Assembly: GCA_016715425.1 (NCBI GenBank)
Contig: JADKAC010000005.1
Span: 372,001 to 436,000 of the forward strand
DNA: 64,000 nt
Direction: 5' to 3'
From: Bacteroidota bacterium
Lineage (GTDB): Bacteria; Bacteroidota; Bacteroidia; Chitinophagales; BACL12
The position numbers and the translations under genes were made by a program. Under the pieces are notes generated by a model. That model was not told the DNA's origin, did not search any database, and saw only the letters and a program-made list of their open reading frames with translations. Shown here piece by piece: positions 17,320 through 27,073 of the stretch (position 1 is its first letter; every line of letters starts with the position of its first letter).

Positions 17320-18220
17320 CGCTTACCACATACCCGTTCTTTTACATGAGAGTATTGAAGCATTGACAATTAAACCGGATGGTGTGTATGTAGATCTCAC
17401 TTTTGGTGGGGGCGGTCATAGCAGGGAAATCATTAAACATCTGAATGCAAAAGGAAAATTAGTTGCATTTGATCAGGATGCAGATGCACAAAAAAATGCA
17501 ATTGCTGATGAAAGATTTTTATTGTTCCCAAATAATTTCAGACACTTCAAAAAATTTTTGCGCATAGCAGGAATTACACAAGTGGATGGGATATTAGCTG
17601 ACCTCGGAATTTCTTCATATCAAATTGATCAACCGGAAAGAGGATTTTCTATTCGAAGTAATGCAACATTGGATATGCGCATGAATAATTCTGCTGCGGT
17701 AACTGCTGAAGAAATAATTAATACATACAGCGAAAAACAGTTGGTAGAAATTTTTAGCAAGTACGGCGAAATACGCAATGCAAAACAATTAGCCAATACA
17801 ATTTTTAATGCACGGATTCAGCAACCCATTAAATCAACAATGCAATTAGTAGATGTTGCAAAAACGGTGGTGAAAGGTGAAGTGCCCAGATATCTTGCTC
17901 AATTATTTCAGGCAATAAGAATTGAAGTGAATGATGAAATGCGGGCACTGGAAGAAATGCTGGAATCAGTTTACGATGTGCTTGCACCAAATGGAAAATT
18001 AGTGGTAATCAGTTATCACTCTTTGGAAGATAGAATAGTAAAACATGTGATGAAAACAGGAAATGTGCGTGGTGAAATAATTACAGATTTAAAAGGTGTC
18101 GGCAAAAAATATTTTCAAATAATAACTAAAAAACCTATTGAAGCAAGTGAGGATGAAGTGAAAAAAAATCCAAGAGCCAGAAGCGCAAAAATGCGAGTGG
18201 CAGAAAAAATAAAAGAATAG
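17312..18220 (+). CDS. rsmH: 16S rRNA (cytosine1402-N4)-methyltransferase RsmH (MraW)
   Basis: 302 aa, normal length. It methylates N4 of C1402 in the 16S rRNA decoding centre using S-adenosylmethionine. It begins with YHIPVLLHES and has the SAM-binding DLTFGGGGHSREI (about 27-39). Further family motifs are GILADLGISSYQID, ERGFSIR and VISYHSLEDRIVK. It overlaps mraZ by 8 nt and is followed by ftsL after 9 nt, the standard dcw order. Confidence 0.97.
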   Translation: MSDAYHIPVLLHESIEALTIKPDGVYVDLTFGGGGHSREIIKHLNAKGKLVAFDQDADAQKNAIADERFLLFPNNFRHFKKFLRIAGITQVDGILADLGISSYQIDQPERGFSIRSNATLDMRMNNSAAVTAEEIINTYSEKQLVEIFSKYGEIRNAKQLANTIFNARIQQPIKSTMQLVDVAKTVVKGEVPRYLAQLFQAIRIEVNDEMRALEEMLESVYDVLAPNGKLVVISYHSLEDRIVKHVMKTGNVRGEIITDLKGVGKKYFQIITKKPIEASEDEVKKNPRARSAKMRVAEKIKE

Positions 18221-18229
18221 CATTTTATT

Positions 18230-18577
18230 ATGAAACAATCGGAAGAACAAAAACAAAAACCTAAATCGTCTATCAGCAATTTGCTGAAGAGCACGGACAA
18301 GGTGAGCTATCTCCGTGCTGAATGGTTTATTCAAAATATTTACTACTTGATTTTCCTGATTCTTATTGCAGTTGTTTACATCTGGAATAATCATAAAGGT
18401 GTACACTTAGTACGTGATTTAAATAAAACAGAAAGTGATTTGGTGGAAATACAATGGTATTATAATTCCACTAAAGATTCACTCACTCGCAAGAGTCGTC
18501 AAAGTGCAGTTGCTGATATGGTAAAAGATCAGGGCATGTACGAATTATCTAACCCACCATATATCATCGAAAAATAA
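18230..18577 (+). CDS. ftsL: FtsL-like division protein
   Basis: 115 aa bitopic membrane protein. A basic cytoplasmic tail (about 1-40) precedes one membrane span (YYLIFLILIAVVYIW, about 45-60) and a periplasmic segment. FtsL proteins are poorly conserved, so the assignment rests on size, topology and position between rsmH and the division transpeptidase. It overlaps the next gene by one nucleotide (TAATG), which suggests translational coupling. In the divisome FtsL helps activate the FtsWI synthase. Confidence 0.85.
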   Translation: MKQSEEQKQKPKSSISNLLKSTDKVSYLRAEWFIQNIYYLIFLILIAVVYIWNNHKGVHLVRDLNKTESDLVEIQWYYNSTKDSLTRKSRQSAVADMVKDQGMYELSNPPYIIEK

Positions 18578-20667
18578 TGAGCGGAGCGAAGAACGATATC
18601 ATGTGGCGTTTGTATCTCTCGTTTTGTTTGATACTTGTGTTCGGTATTGTAATCGTTGTGCAAATCGGAAGAATACAATTTGTGCAAGGCGAATCGTATC
18701 GTGCAAAAGGTGATAGTCTGCAATTAAGATATCGTGTAATTCCTGCTAAGCGTGGAAATGTATATGCAGAAAGCGGCAATTTATTAGCGGCTTCTTTTCC
18801 TTATTATAAAATTATTATGGATCCCGTTGCTCCTTCGAAAGAGTTGTTTAATAAGAAGGTGGATTCACTTGCTTTATGCTTATCTCAAACCTTCGGAGAT
18901 AAAAGTAAAAATGAATATAAACGCATTTTAGTTGAGTCGAGAAATAAAGGAAAACGCTATGTGATTCTTTATAAAAAAGCAACCGTCCCTCAAATGAAAT
19001 TAGCTCGCAATTTTCCGATTTTTCGTCAAGGACAATACAGCGGTGGATTATTAATTGAGCCTGTAGAATACAGAATTAATCCTTATGGTTTAATGGCAAA
19101 TCGCACTATTGGTTATGTGCGCAACGAAACTAAAGTAGGAATTGAAGGTGCATATAATGAAGCACTCTCAGGAGTAACAGGAAAACAATTAATGCGCAAA
19201 GCTCCCGGTGGTGTTTGGGTGCCTTTAAATGCAAAAAACGAAGTAGAACCGGTGGATGGTGATGATGTTTTTACAACCATTGATATTAATATTCAGGACA
19301 TTTCTGAAACGGCATTACGCAGTGCACTTATAAAAAATAATGCTGCCTGGGGAACTGCAATTGTTATGGAAGTTGCCACAGGAAAAATAAAAGCTATTAC
19401 GAATCTTACTCGTTTGGAATCCGGTGGATATGAAGAGCGATATAATTATGCGATTGCGGAATTGGTGGAGCCTGGAAGTACATTCAAATTATTTTCTCTG
19501 CTTGCATTATTCGAAGATGGATATGTGGGTTTAAATGATAGTGTTGATCTCAACAACGGTTCTATTCAATATTATAATCGCACAATGAATGATAGTGAAG
19601 GCCGCCATCATTATCGCAATGTAACTGTAGAAACTGCTTTTGAAAAATCATCGAATGTCGGCATATCACGTTTGGTAAATGAGAACTATAAAAACAATAA
19701 AGAAAAATATCTCAACCGCATTCATGATGTTGGTTTAGATCAAGCAACAGGAGTTGATATTGCAGGTGAACCAAGTCCGATAATAAAAACTGATCCCAAT
19801 GCAAAAAGTTTTAGTGGTGTAACTCTTCCATGGATGAGTGTAGGATACGAATTGCAAATTACGCCATTGCAATTATTAAATTTTTATAATGCAGTTGCCA
19901 ATGATGGAAAATTAATGAAGCCGATGTTGGTTTCTGAAATAACAAGTTACGGACAAGTAGTGCATACCAATAAACCGGAAGTATTAATTAACAGTATTTG
20001 TTCTGATAACACTTTAAAAAAATTACAAGCATGTTTATTAGCAGTTGTAGATAGTGGCACTGCAAAAAATATTCATAATCCGTACTATCAAATTGCAGGT
20101 AAAACAGGTACTGCACAATTAATTGAAAACAAGAGATATGTAAATCGTTATCTCGCAAGTTTCGCCGGTTATTTTCCTGCGAATAATCCAAAATACAGTT
20201 GTATTGTAATGGTGAATTCACCAAGCAATGGTGTGTTTTATGGCGGCTATGTTGCAGGCCCTGTATTCCGTGAAATTGCAGATAAAGTTTACTCTCATCA
20301 CATCTCCATGGCAACTGCCATAAATGATAATGACAGTAGTTATCAGGGTGTTACTGCTTATAGTAAAGGTTATCGCTATGACTTTGAAGAAATACTGGAT
20401 TGGTTCAATCTTGATAAGCAATTAAATGAAGATGAGGATTGGATAATTGTACATCCGGAGAATGATACACTGCAAGCATCAGAATTAAAAATTGCAGATA
20501 ATGTAATGCCATCGGTAAAAGGAATGGGCTTGCGTGATGCAATGTATTTGTTAGAAAATAAAGGTTTAAAAGTGGAAGCTTCCGGAAGAGGAAAAGTAAT
20601 TAAACAATCTATTGATCCCGGTCAGACAATTAATAAAGGAATGTATGTAGTGCTAAAATTAGGATGA
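18577..20667 (+). CDS. ftsI: Division transpeptidase (class B PBP, FtsI/PBP3 type) with PASTA domain
   Basis: 696 aa. One N-terminal membrane anchor (about 10-30) is followed by the PBP dimerisation domain and the transpeptidase domain. The active-site S301-TFK, the SSN triad (EKSSNVG) and KTGTAQ are all present. A single C-terminal PASTA domain (about 640-696: MPSVKGMGLRDA to VVLKLG) is usual for Bacteroidota FtsI. The protein crosslinks septal peptidoglycan with FtsW. Its stop overlaps the murE start (ATGA). Confidence 0.96.
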   Translation: MSGAKNDIMWRLYLSFCLILVFGIVIVVQIGRIQFVQGESYRAKGDSLQLRYRVIPAKRGNVYAESGNLLAASFPYYKIIMDPVAPSKELFNKKVDSLALCLSQTFGDKSKNEYKRILVESRNKGKRYVILYKKATVPQMKLARNFPIFRQGQYSGGLLIEPVEYRINPYGLMANRTIGYVRNETKVGIEGAYNEALSGVTGKQLMRKAPGGVWVPLNAKNEVEPVDGDDVFTTIDINIQDISETALRSALIKNNAAWGTAIVMEVATGKIKAITNLTRLESGGYEERYNYAIAELVEPGSTFKLFSLLALFEDGYVGLNDSVDLNNGSIQYYNRTMNDSEGRHHYRNVTVETAFEKSSNVGISRLVNENYKNNKEKYLNRIHDVGLDQATGVDIAGEPSPIIKTDPNAKSFSGVTLPWMSVGYELQITPLQLLNFYNAVANDGKLMKPMLVSEITSYGQVVHTNKPEVLINSICSDNTLKKLQACLLAVVDSGTAKNIHNPYYQIAGKTGTAQLIENKRYVNRYLASFAGYFPANNPKYSCIVMVNSPSNGVFYGGYVAGPVFREIADKVYSHHISMATAINDNDSSYQGVTAYSKGYRYDFEEILDWFNLDKQLNEDEDWIIVHPENDTLQASELKIADNVMPSVKGMGLRDAMYLLENKGLKVEASGRGKVIKQSIDPGQTINKGMYVVLKLG

Positions 20668-22130
20668 GAAATTTGAATGAAATATTAACCGGCGTAAATG
20701 TAATTTCTGTTTCAGGTAAAACAGATTTGCAATTGAATGCAGTTACTTCTGATTCAAGAAAGATAACTGCCGGTGATGTATTTGTGGCAGTGAAAGGTTA
20801 TTTATCTGATGGACATACATTCATAAAATCAGCAATTGAAAAAGGAGCTGTTGCGATAATTGCAGAACAATTGCCCAATGAAATTTCTGAAAAAATTACT
20901 TATGTATTAGTAAAAGATTCTGCAAAAGCGTATGGTATTATTTGCCATAATTATTTTGATGCGCCAACTACAAAATTGAAGTTGATTGGCATCACCGGAA
21001 CCAATGGTAAAACTTCTGTAGCTACAATTTGCTATCAAGTTTGTGAGAACATAGGAATTCATTCCGGATTAATCAGTACAGTAGAAAATAAAATTCATAA
21101 CACTACTATATACGCAACACATACTACACCTGATCCACTGCAATTAAATGCATTGTTGGCGGATATGGTAAAAGCAAATTGTGAGTATGTATTTATGGAA
21201 GTGAGTTCGCATGCAGCGCATCAGCAACGCATTGCAGGATTGCAATTTGCAGGAGCTGTATTTACAAATATTACGCACGATCATTTAGATTATCATGCAA
21301 CTTTTGATAATTATATTGCTGCGAAAAAATCTTTCTTTGATGGCTTATCAAAACAAGCGTTTGCATTAGTAAATGCGGATGATAAAAGAAGTGGTGTGAT
21401 GGTGCAAAATTCTGCTGCACACAAATACACTTTCGCAGTAAAAAGCAATGCAGATTTTACTGCAAAGATTTTAGAAAATAATTTATCCGGTCTTGTATTA
21501 CAGATAGATGGAATGGAATTGCATACCCGACTTGCAGGTGCATTTAATGCATGGAATATTTTAGCGGTGTATGGTGTATTGCAATTACTTGAATTAAATA
21601 AACAAGAAGTATTAAATGCACTGAGTTTATTAAGTCCGGTAGAAGGAAGATTTGATATAGTGCATTCTGTATCAAAAAATTTAACAGGCGTAATTGATTA
21701 TGCGCATACTCCCGATGCAGTAGAAAAAATTTTAAGCACCATTCGTGAAGCGGTAAAAAATCGCAGTAAAATAATTACAGTAATAGGTTGCGGTGGTGAT
21801 AGAGATAAAACAAAACGTCCGGTGATGGCTAATGTGGCTGCGAAAATTTCTGATAAAGTAATTCTTACTTCCGATAATCCACGCAGTGAAGAACCCGAAA
21901 TTATTATTCGTGAAATGCAACAAGGATTAGATAATGTATTGATGCAAAAAGCACTTTCCATTACGGATAGAAAAGAAGCAATTCGTGCAGCAGTGATGCT
22001 TGCACAAAATGATGATGTGATTTTAGTTGCAGGAAAAGGACATGAAAAATACCAGGAGATAAAAGGAGTGAAATATCCTTTTGATGATAAACAAATAATT
22101 CAGGAAATATTTAAAACACTTAATTACTGA
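20664..22130 (+). CDS. murE: UDP-MurNAc-L-Ala-D-Glu:meso-diaminopimelate ligase MurE
   Basis: 488 aa. It adds the third amino acid to the cytoplasmic peptidoglycan precursor. The ATP-binding GITGTNGKTS motif is near residue 109. The substrate signature DNPRSEEPE near residue 407 marks a meso-diaminopimelate ligase rather than a lysine one. Its ATG overlaps the ftsI stop, and its stop overlaps the mraY start by one base. Confidence 0.97.
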   Translation: MRNLNEILTGVNVISVSGKTDLQLNAVTSDSRKITAGDVFVAVKGYLSDGHTFIKSAIEKGAVAIIAEQLPNEISEKITYVLVKDSAKAYGIICHNYFDAPTTKLKLIGITGTNGKTSVATICYQVCENIGIHSGLISTVENKIHNTTIYATHTTPDPLQLNALLADMVKANCEYVFMEVSSHAAHQQRIAGLQFAGAVFTNITHDHLDYHATFDNYIAAKKSFFDGLSKQAFALVNADDKRSGVMVQNSAAHKYTFAVKSNADFTAKILENNLSGLVLQIDGMELHTRLAGAFNAWNILAVYGVLQLLELNKQEVLNALSLLSPVEGRFDIVHSVSKNLTGVIDYAHTPDAVEKILSTIREAVKNRSKIITVIGCGGDRDKTKRPVMANVAAKISDKVILTSDNPRSEEPEIIIREMQQGLDNVLMQKALSITDRKEAIRAAVMLAQNDDVILVAGKGHEKYQEIKGVKYPFDDKQIIQEIFKTLNY

Positions 22131-22588
22131 TGCTTTACTATTTGTTCAATTGGCTCGATCAACAATTTAATTTCCCAGGTGCAGGATTATTCCAGTACCT
22201 GTCTTTTCGTGCTGCAATGACTATCTTTTTTTCGCTGATTATTTCTATTGTTTTTGGTAAAAGAATAATTATCTATTTGCAAAAAAAGCAAATTGGTGAA
22301 TCCGTGCGTGATCTTGGTTTGGAAGGACAATTAAGTAAGAAGGGTACACCGACAATGGGTGGAATTATTATTCTGCTTTCCATTATTATTCCCACATTAT
22401 TATTTGCGGATATTCTCAATATCTATATTCTGTTAATGCTCATCGTAACCATATGGTTAGGAGTAATCGGATTCTTAGATGATTACATTAAAGTATTTAA
22501 GAAAAATAAAGAAGGATTGCGTGCAACATTTAAATTGATGGGGCAGGTGGTGATTGCATTAATTGTAGGTCTTGGTGTTGTTTTTTAA
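22130..22588 (+). CDS. mraY: MraY, N-terminal part (reading frame broken)
   Basis: 152 aa covering the first membrane spans of phospho-MurNAc-pentapeptide transferase. The KKGTPTMGGIIIL motif and the catalytic aspartates in GFLDDYIKVFKKNKEGL are present. The frame ends at TAA (22586-22588) directly after a run of six T (22581-22586), in the middle of the normal MraY sequence. The remainder continues in the +1 frame. Removing one T joins the pieces without loss. MraY is essential and single-copy in most bacteria, so either the assembly has an indel, or the strain carries a mutation or recoding site. Confidence 0.9.
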   Translation: MLYYLFNWLDQQFNFPGAGLFQYLSFRAAMTIFFSLIISIVFGKRIIIYLQKKQIGESVRDLGLEGQLSKKGTPTMGGIIILLSIIIPTLLFADILNIYILLMLIVTIWLGVIGFLDDYIKVFKKNKEGLRATFKLMGQVVIALIVGLGVVF

Positions 22589-23432
22589 TGACAGCATTAA
22601 AGTGCGTGATTTTAAAAATATTTATGTGTATGAATCTGTGGATGGAGAACCCGTTGGAAAACCAATTGATATCTATCCTGCCGGTGCAGAAAAATTGGAA
22701 GGCAATGGAATAATGCGAGCTGATGGAAAATATATTTCTCATGATACACCTTCCACACATACTACAATTCCTTTTATAAAAAATAATGAGTTCGATTATG
22801 AATGGTTAGTAGCATGGGCAGATACAAATACACAACGCATTTTATTTCCTATTGTATTTATTGCGATAATAATTATCATCATAACGGCGGTATCCAATGG
22901 CGCAAACTTAACAGATGGATTAGATGGATTAGCTGCGGGCACTTCGAGTATAATTGGATTAACATTATTAATATTTTCTTATGTTGCGGGTAACGTAATT
23001 CTCGCACAATATCTCAATGTAATGTATATACCCAACTCAGGTGAGTTGGTGATTTTCAGTGCGGCTTTTATTGGTGCATGTGTTGGTTTCCTTTGGTACA
23101 ATACTTATCCTGCGCAAGTATTTATGGGCGATACCGGAAGTCTGGCATTGGGAGGAATTATTGCCACACTTGCAATTATTGTTCGCAAAGAATTATTGAT
23201 ACCTGTGTTGTGCGGCATATTCCTGATGGAAAATCTCAGCGTGATGGTACAGGTAAGTTATTTTAAATACACCCGTAAAAAATATGGTGAAGGAAGACGC
23301 ATTTTTTTAATGGCTCCACTACATCATCATTTTCAGAAAAAAGGATATCACGAAACAAAAATTGTTGCACGTTTCTGGATTATAGGAGTGCTTCTCGCAA
23401 TCATCACTATCGTAACACTTAAAGTAAGATAA
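22572..23432 (+). CDS. mraY: MraY, C-terminal part (reading frame broken)
   Basis: The open frame begins at a TTG at 22572, but the authentic protein should enter it by continuation from the previous fragment near 22586. It carries the Bacteroidota-specific periplasmic insertion (about 22590-22800) and the remaining membrane spans. Catalytic motifs are NLTDGLDGLAAG, FMGDTGSLALGG and APLHHHFQKKG. Together the two parts contain every MraY signature once, so the enzyme itself does not look degenerate. It transfers phospho-MurNAc-pentapeptide to undecaprenyl phosphate to make lipid I. Its stop overlaps the murD ATG by one base. Confidence 0.9.
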   Translation: MVLFFNDSIKVRDFKNIYVYESVDGEPVGKPIDIYPAGAEKLEGNGIMRADGKYISHDTPSTHTTIPFIKNNEFDYEWLVAWADTNTQRILFPIVFIAIIIIIITAVSNGANLTDGLDGLAAGTSSIIGLTLLIFSYVAGNVILAQYLNVMYIPNSGELVIFSAAFIGACVGFLWYNTYPAQVFMGDTGSLALGGIIATLAIIVRKELLIPVLCGIFLMENLSVMVQVSYFKYTRKKYGEGRRIFLMAPLHHHFQKKGYHETKIVARFWIIGVLLAIITIVTLKVR

Positions 23433-24772
23433 TGGGCAAACGCATTGTGATATTAGGTGGTGGCGAAAGCGGTGTAGGTGCAGCAAAACTTGCACAACAA
23501 AAAGGCTATGATGTTTTCTTAAGTGATAAAGGAAAACTTGCAGAAAAATATAAAGTAGAATTACAATTACATCATATTGCTTTTGAAGAAGGTATGCATA
23601 CGGAAGATAAAATTTTGAATGCAGATGAAATTATTAAAAGTCCGGGTGTACCTGATAAAGCTGCAATAATTCAGAAAGCAATTGCACAGAATATTTCATT
23701 AACCGGCGAGCTGGAATTTGGATATAGATATTGTAATGGAACCATCATTGCAATTACCGGCACCAATGGAAAAACAACCACCACTTCTCTTACTTATCAC
23801 ATGATGAAAAAGGCGGGATTGGATGTGGCAATGGGAGGCAATATCGGAAAAAGTTTTGCAGGATTAATTGCAGAAAAATCGAATGCATATTATGTATTGG
23901 AAGTAAGCAGTTTCCAATTAGATGATATCAAAACTTTCAAACCATTTATCAGTGTATTATTAAATATTACACCTGATCATTTAGATAGATACGATTATAA
24001 ATATGAAAATTATATCGCATCAAAATTCAGAATTACACTTAATCAAAATGCATCTGATTATTTTATTTATTGCGCAGATGATGCGGTAATTAATCAGCAC
24101 TTAAATGCATTTCCTATTCACAGCAAACAACTCGCATTCACACTTCAACATGCAACTGATAAAGCAGCATGGATAGAAGATAACAATATCATTTTACAAT
24201 TGAACAACCAAAAAACAACGCTTATGACTATCAACGAACTTGCATTACAAGGCAAACACAATATTTATAACACGATGGCTGCAGGAATTGCAGGTCATGT
24301 TTTGCAACTGAAAAAAGAAACCATTCGTGAGAGCATGATGGATTTTACTGGTCTGGAACACAGACTTGAATTTGTTGCAAAAATTCATGGAATGAACTTT
24401 ATAAATGATTCAAAAGCAACCAATGTAAATTCAACATGGTATGCATTGGAAAGTATGACTGAACCTGTGATTTGGATTGCAGGTGGAGTAGATAAAGGCA
24501 ACGATTATGAAATGTTGGTTAGCCTGGTGAAGCAAAAAGTAAAGGCAATAGTTTGCATGGGTGCTGATAACAGAAAATTGCAGGAAGCTTTTTCAAAACA
24601 TGTAGACGTTATGATGAATACAACAGGTATGGATGAAGCGGTTGAAATGGCGTATCGCCTTGGTGCAACTGGAGATGCAGTGTTGTTATCACCTGCTTGT
24701 GCAAGCTTTGATTTATTCGAAAATTATGAAGATCGTGGCAATCAATTTAAATTAAAAGTGAGATCTCTATAA
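23432..24772 (+). CDS. murD: UDP-MurNAc-L-alanine:D-glutamate ligase MurD
   Basis: 446 aa. It adds D-glutamate to UDP-MurNAc-L-alanine in the cytoplasm. N-terminal nucleotide-fold motif GGGESGVGAA (about 9-18); ATP-binding AITGTNGKTTTT near residue 108; Mur-ligase motifs LNITPDHLDRY, NDSKATN and LLSPACASFD-FENYEDRG. It lies between mraY and ftsW in the usual order, with a 9-nt gap before ftsW. Confidence 0.97.
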   Translation: MGKRIVILGGGESGVGAAKLAQQKGYDVFLSDKGKLAEKYKVELQLHHIAFEEGMHTEDKILNADEIIKSPGVPDKAAIIQKAIAQNISLTGELEFGYRYCNGTIIAITGTNGKTTTTSLTYHMMKKAGLDVAMGGNIGKSFAGLIAEKSNAYYVLEVSSFQLDDIKTFKPFISVLLNITPDHLDRYDYKYENYIASKFRITLNQNASDYFIYCADDAVINQHLNAFPIHSKQLAFTLQHATDKAAWIEDNNIILQLNNQKTTLMTINELALQGKHNIYNTMAAGIAGHVLQLKKETIRESMMDFTGLEHRLEFVAKIHGMNFINDSKATNVNSTWYALESMTEPVIWIAGGVDKGNDYEMLVSLVKQKVKAIVCMGADNRKLQEAFSKHVDVMMNTTGMDEAVEMAYRLGATGDAVLLSPACASFDLFENYEDRGNQFKLKVRSL

Positions 24773-24781
24773 TGTAATTGT

Positions 24782-25975
24782 ATGACAGCGTATAAGTATC
24801 TTATAAATAATATTCGTGGTGATAAAATCATCTGGTTAGTAGTGTTTGGACTTTCTGCGTTCAGCATTCTTGCCGTGTATAGTTCTACCGGTATGCTTGC
24901 CTATAAACAACAAGATGGCAACACAGAATATTATGTAATTAAGCATGCAGCATTATTATTTGCAGGTATCGGAATGATGTATCTGGCACATCTTGTTTCT
25001 TATAAATATTATTCAAGATTTGCACAGATAATATTATATATTTCTATTCCATTATTATTTTATACGTTAGTGTTTGGTTCGAATTTAAATGAGGCAGCAC
25101 GATGGATAACATTACCGGTAATTAATCTCACATTTCAAACAAGTGATCTTGCACGATTTGCATTGATTATGTACACGGCAAGAATGTTATCAAAAAAGCA
25201 AGAACAAATAAAAGGATTTAAAGAAGCATTCGTACCTATTATTTTACCCATTGTTTTAACGTGCGCACTTATATTTCCCGCTAATCTTTCTACAGCTGCA
25301 GTATTGTTTTTTACTTGTATGTTGCTGATGTTTATTGGTAGAGTGAATCTAAAATATATCGCACTCACCTTTGGTTCCGGTATTGCAGTTCTTGCTCTTG
25401 TCATTGCATTGTCTTATGTAATTCCTGATGTATGGAGATTTGGTACTTGGCAGAATCGTGTGGAATCTTTTATTGATGGTAATGGTGAAGAAGAATATCA
25501 GGTAGAGCAAGCAAAAATTGCAATTGCCAATGGTGGGATTTTTGGTTTGGGCCCCGGCAATAGTCAACAACGCAATACTTTGCCACATCCTTATTCCGAT
25601 TTTATTTATGCAATTGTTATTGAAGAATACGGACTCTTTGGTGGGATAATAATTATCGTATTATATCTCGTTTTGCTGTATCGGTGCATTCGTATTGTGG
25701 CAAAAGCACCAAATAGTTTTGGGGCATTCTTAGCTACTGGTTTAGGATTAAGTTTAACAATACAAGCCTTTATAAATATGGGTGTTGCAACAAATGTGTT
25801 ACCTGTTACAGGTCTCACTTTACCTATGCTCAGTATGGGTGGAACTTCCATTTGGTTTACTAGTATTTCTGTCGGTATTATTTTAAGTGTGAGCCGTGAA
25901 ATTGAAATACAGGAATTAAAAAATACAGAGAGTGAAAATGAAGATATTTTAAATACAGAAACAGCTATTGCATAA
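24782..25975 (+). CDS. ftsW: FtsW-type lipid II polymerase (SEDS family)
   Basis: 397 aa with about 10 membrane spans. SEDS signatures are present: NEAARWI near residue 103, FGLGPGNSQQRN-LPHPYSDFIYAIVIEEYG, and TGLTLPMLSMGGTS near the C-terminus. Within the dcw cluster this is the division-specific glycosyltransferase that works with the upstream FtsI. It ends directly before murG with no gap (25975/25976). Confidence 0.96.
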   Translation: MTAYKYLINNIRGDKIIWLVVFGLSAFSILAVYSSTGMLAYKQQDGNTEYYVIKHAALLFAGIGMMYLAHLVSYKYYSRFAQIILYISIPLLFYTLVFGSNLNEAARWITLPVINLTFQTSDLARFALIMYTARMLSKKQEQIKGFKEAFVPIILPIVLTCALIFPANLSTAAVLFFTCMLLMFIGRVNLKYIALTFGSGIAVLALVIALSYVIPDVWRFGTWQNRVESFIDGNGEEEYQVEQAKIAIANGGIFGLGPGNSQQRNTLPHPYSDFIYAIVIEEYGLFGGIIIIVLYLVLLYRCIRIVAKAPNSFGAFLATGLGLSLTIQAFINMGVATNVLPVTGLTLPMLSMGGTSIWFTSISVGIILSVSREIEIQELKNTESENEDILNTETAIA

Positions 25976-27073
25976 ATGATTTCCAATGCAAACATATTAA
26001 TTTCAGGTGGTGGTACAGGCGGTCATATTTTTCCGGCTATCGCTATTGCAAATGAAATTGTGCGTCGCAATCCCGATGCAAATATTTTATTTGTAGGTGC
26101 AAAAGATAAAATGGAAATGCAGAAAGTACCTGCTGCAGGATATCGTATTGAAGGATTATGGATTAGTGGAATTCAAAGAAGTTTTACTTTGAAAAATTTA
26201 TTGTTTCCAATAAAACTTATTGATAGTTTTTTTGCTGCAAGAAAAATTGTAAAAACGTTTAAACCACATATTGCAATCGGCACCGGTGGTTTTGCAAGTG
26301 GTCCGGCATTAAATGCAGCAGCTTCTTTCGGAACACCGATTGTGATACAAGAACAAAATTCTTATCCTGGAATTACAAATAAAATTCTTGGCAAGAAGGC
26401 AGCTAAAGTTTGTGTTGCATATAGTGGTATGGAAAAATATTTTTCTGCAGCACAACTTATCGTTACAGGAAATCCGGTGAGAAAAAATGTATTTGAAAAT
26501 ATACCGTTAAGAGAAGTAGCAGCAAAACATTTTTTTAAAAATCCCGGAAATAAAATTCTTTTTATAGTTGGTGGAAGTTTAGGTGCACGCACTTTAAATA
26601 ATTGTTTAATACAAAGTCATGCGCAACTTACTGAGTTGGGAATACAAATTATTTGGCAAACAGGAAGTGCAATGGCAGAGGAATGTAAAGCAGCAGCAGC
26701 AAATAATCCAAATGTATTTGTAACAGAATTTATTTCTGAAATGCAGTATGCGTATTCTGCGGCGGATGTAATTATTTCCCGTGCAGGTGCAATTGCTATT
26801 TCTGAATTATGTCTGGTGGGTAAGCCTGTTATTCTTGTTCCATTTCCTTTTGCCGCAGAAGATCATCAAACAAAAAATGCGATGGCGCTTGTAAATGCAA
26901 ATGCGGCAATTTGTATTAAAGATGCTGATGCACAACAACAACTTATTCCTGAAATATTAAAATTAGTAAGTGATGAAATTTTATGTAAAGTACTTGCTGA
27001 TGGTATTAAAAAGTTAGGAATTGCAGATGCTACTGATCGTATTGTGGATGAAATAGAAAAACTGATTGCATGA
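25976..27073 (+). CDS. murG: UDP-GlcNAc:lipid I GlcNAc transferase MurG
   Basis: 365 aa. It makes lipid II at the cytoplasmic face of the membrane. The N-terminal glycine-rich SGGGTGGHIFPA (about 10-21) is diagnostic for MurG. GTGGFASGP and EQNSYPG follow, and the C-terminal GT28 domain has VGGSLGAR, SRAGAIAISEL and PFPFAAEDHQTKNA. It overlaps murC by 4 nt. Confidence 0.97.
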   Translation: MISNANILISGGGTGGHIFPAIAIANEIVRRNPDANILFVGAKDKMEMQKVPAAGYRIEGLWISGIQRSFTLKNLLFPIKLIDSFFAARKIVKTFKPHIAIGTGGFASGPALNAAASFGTPIVIQEQNSYPGITNKILGKKAAKVCVAYSGMEKYFSAAQLIVTGNPVRKNVFENIPLREVAAKHFFKNPGNKILFIVGGSLGARTLNNCLIQSHAQLTELGIQIIWQTGSAMAEECKAAAANNPNVFVTEFISEMQYAYSAADVIISRAGAIAISELCLVGKPVILVPFPFAAEDHQTKNAMALVNANAAICIKDADAQQQLIPEILKLVSDEILCKVLADGIKKLGIADATDRIVDEIEKLIA

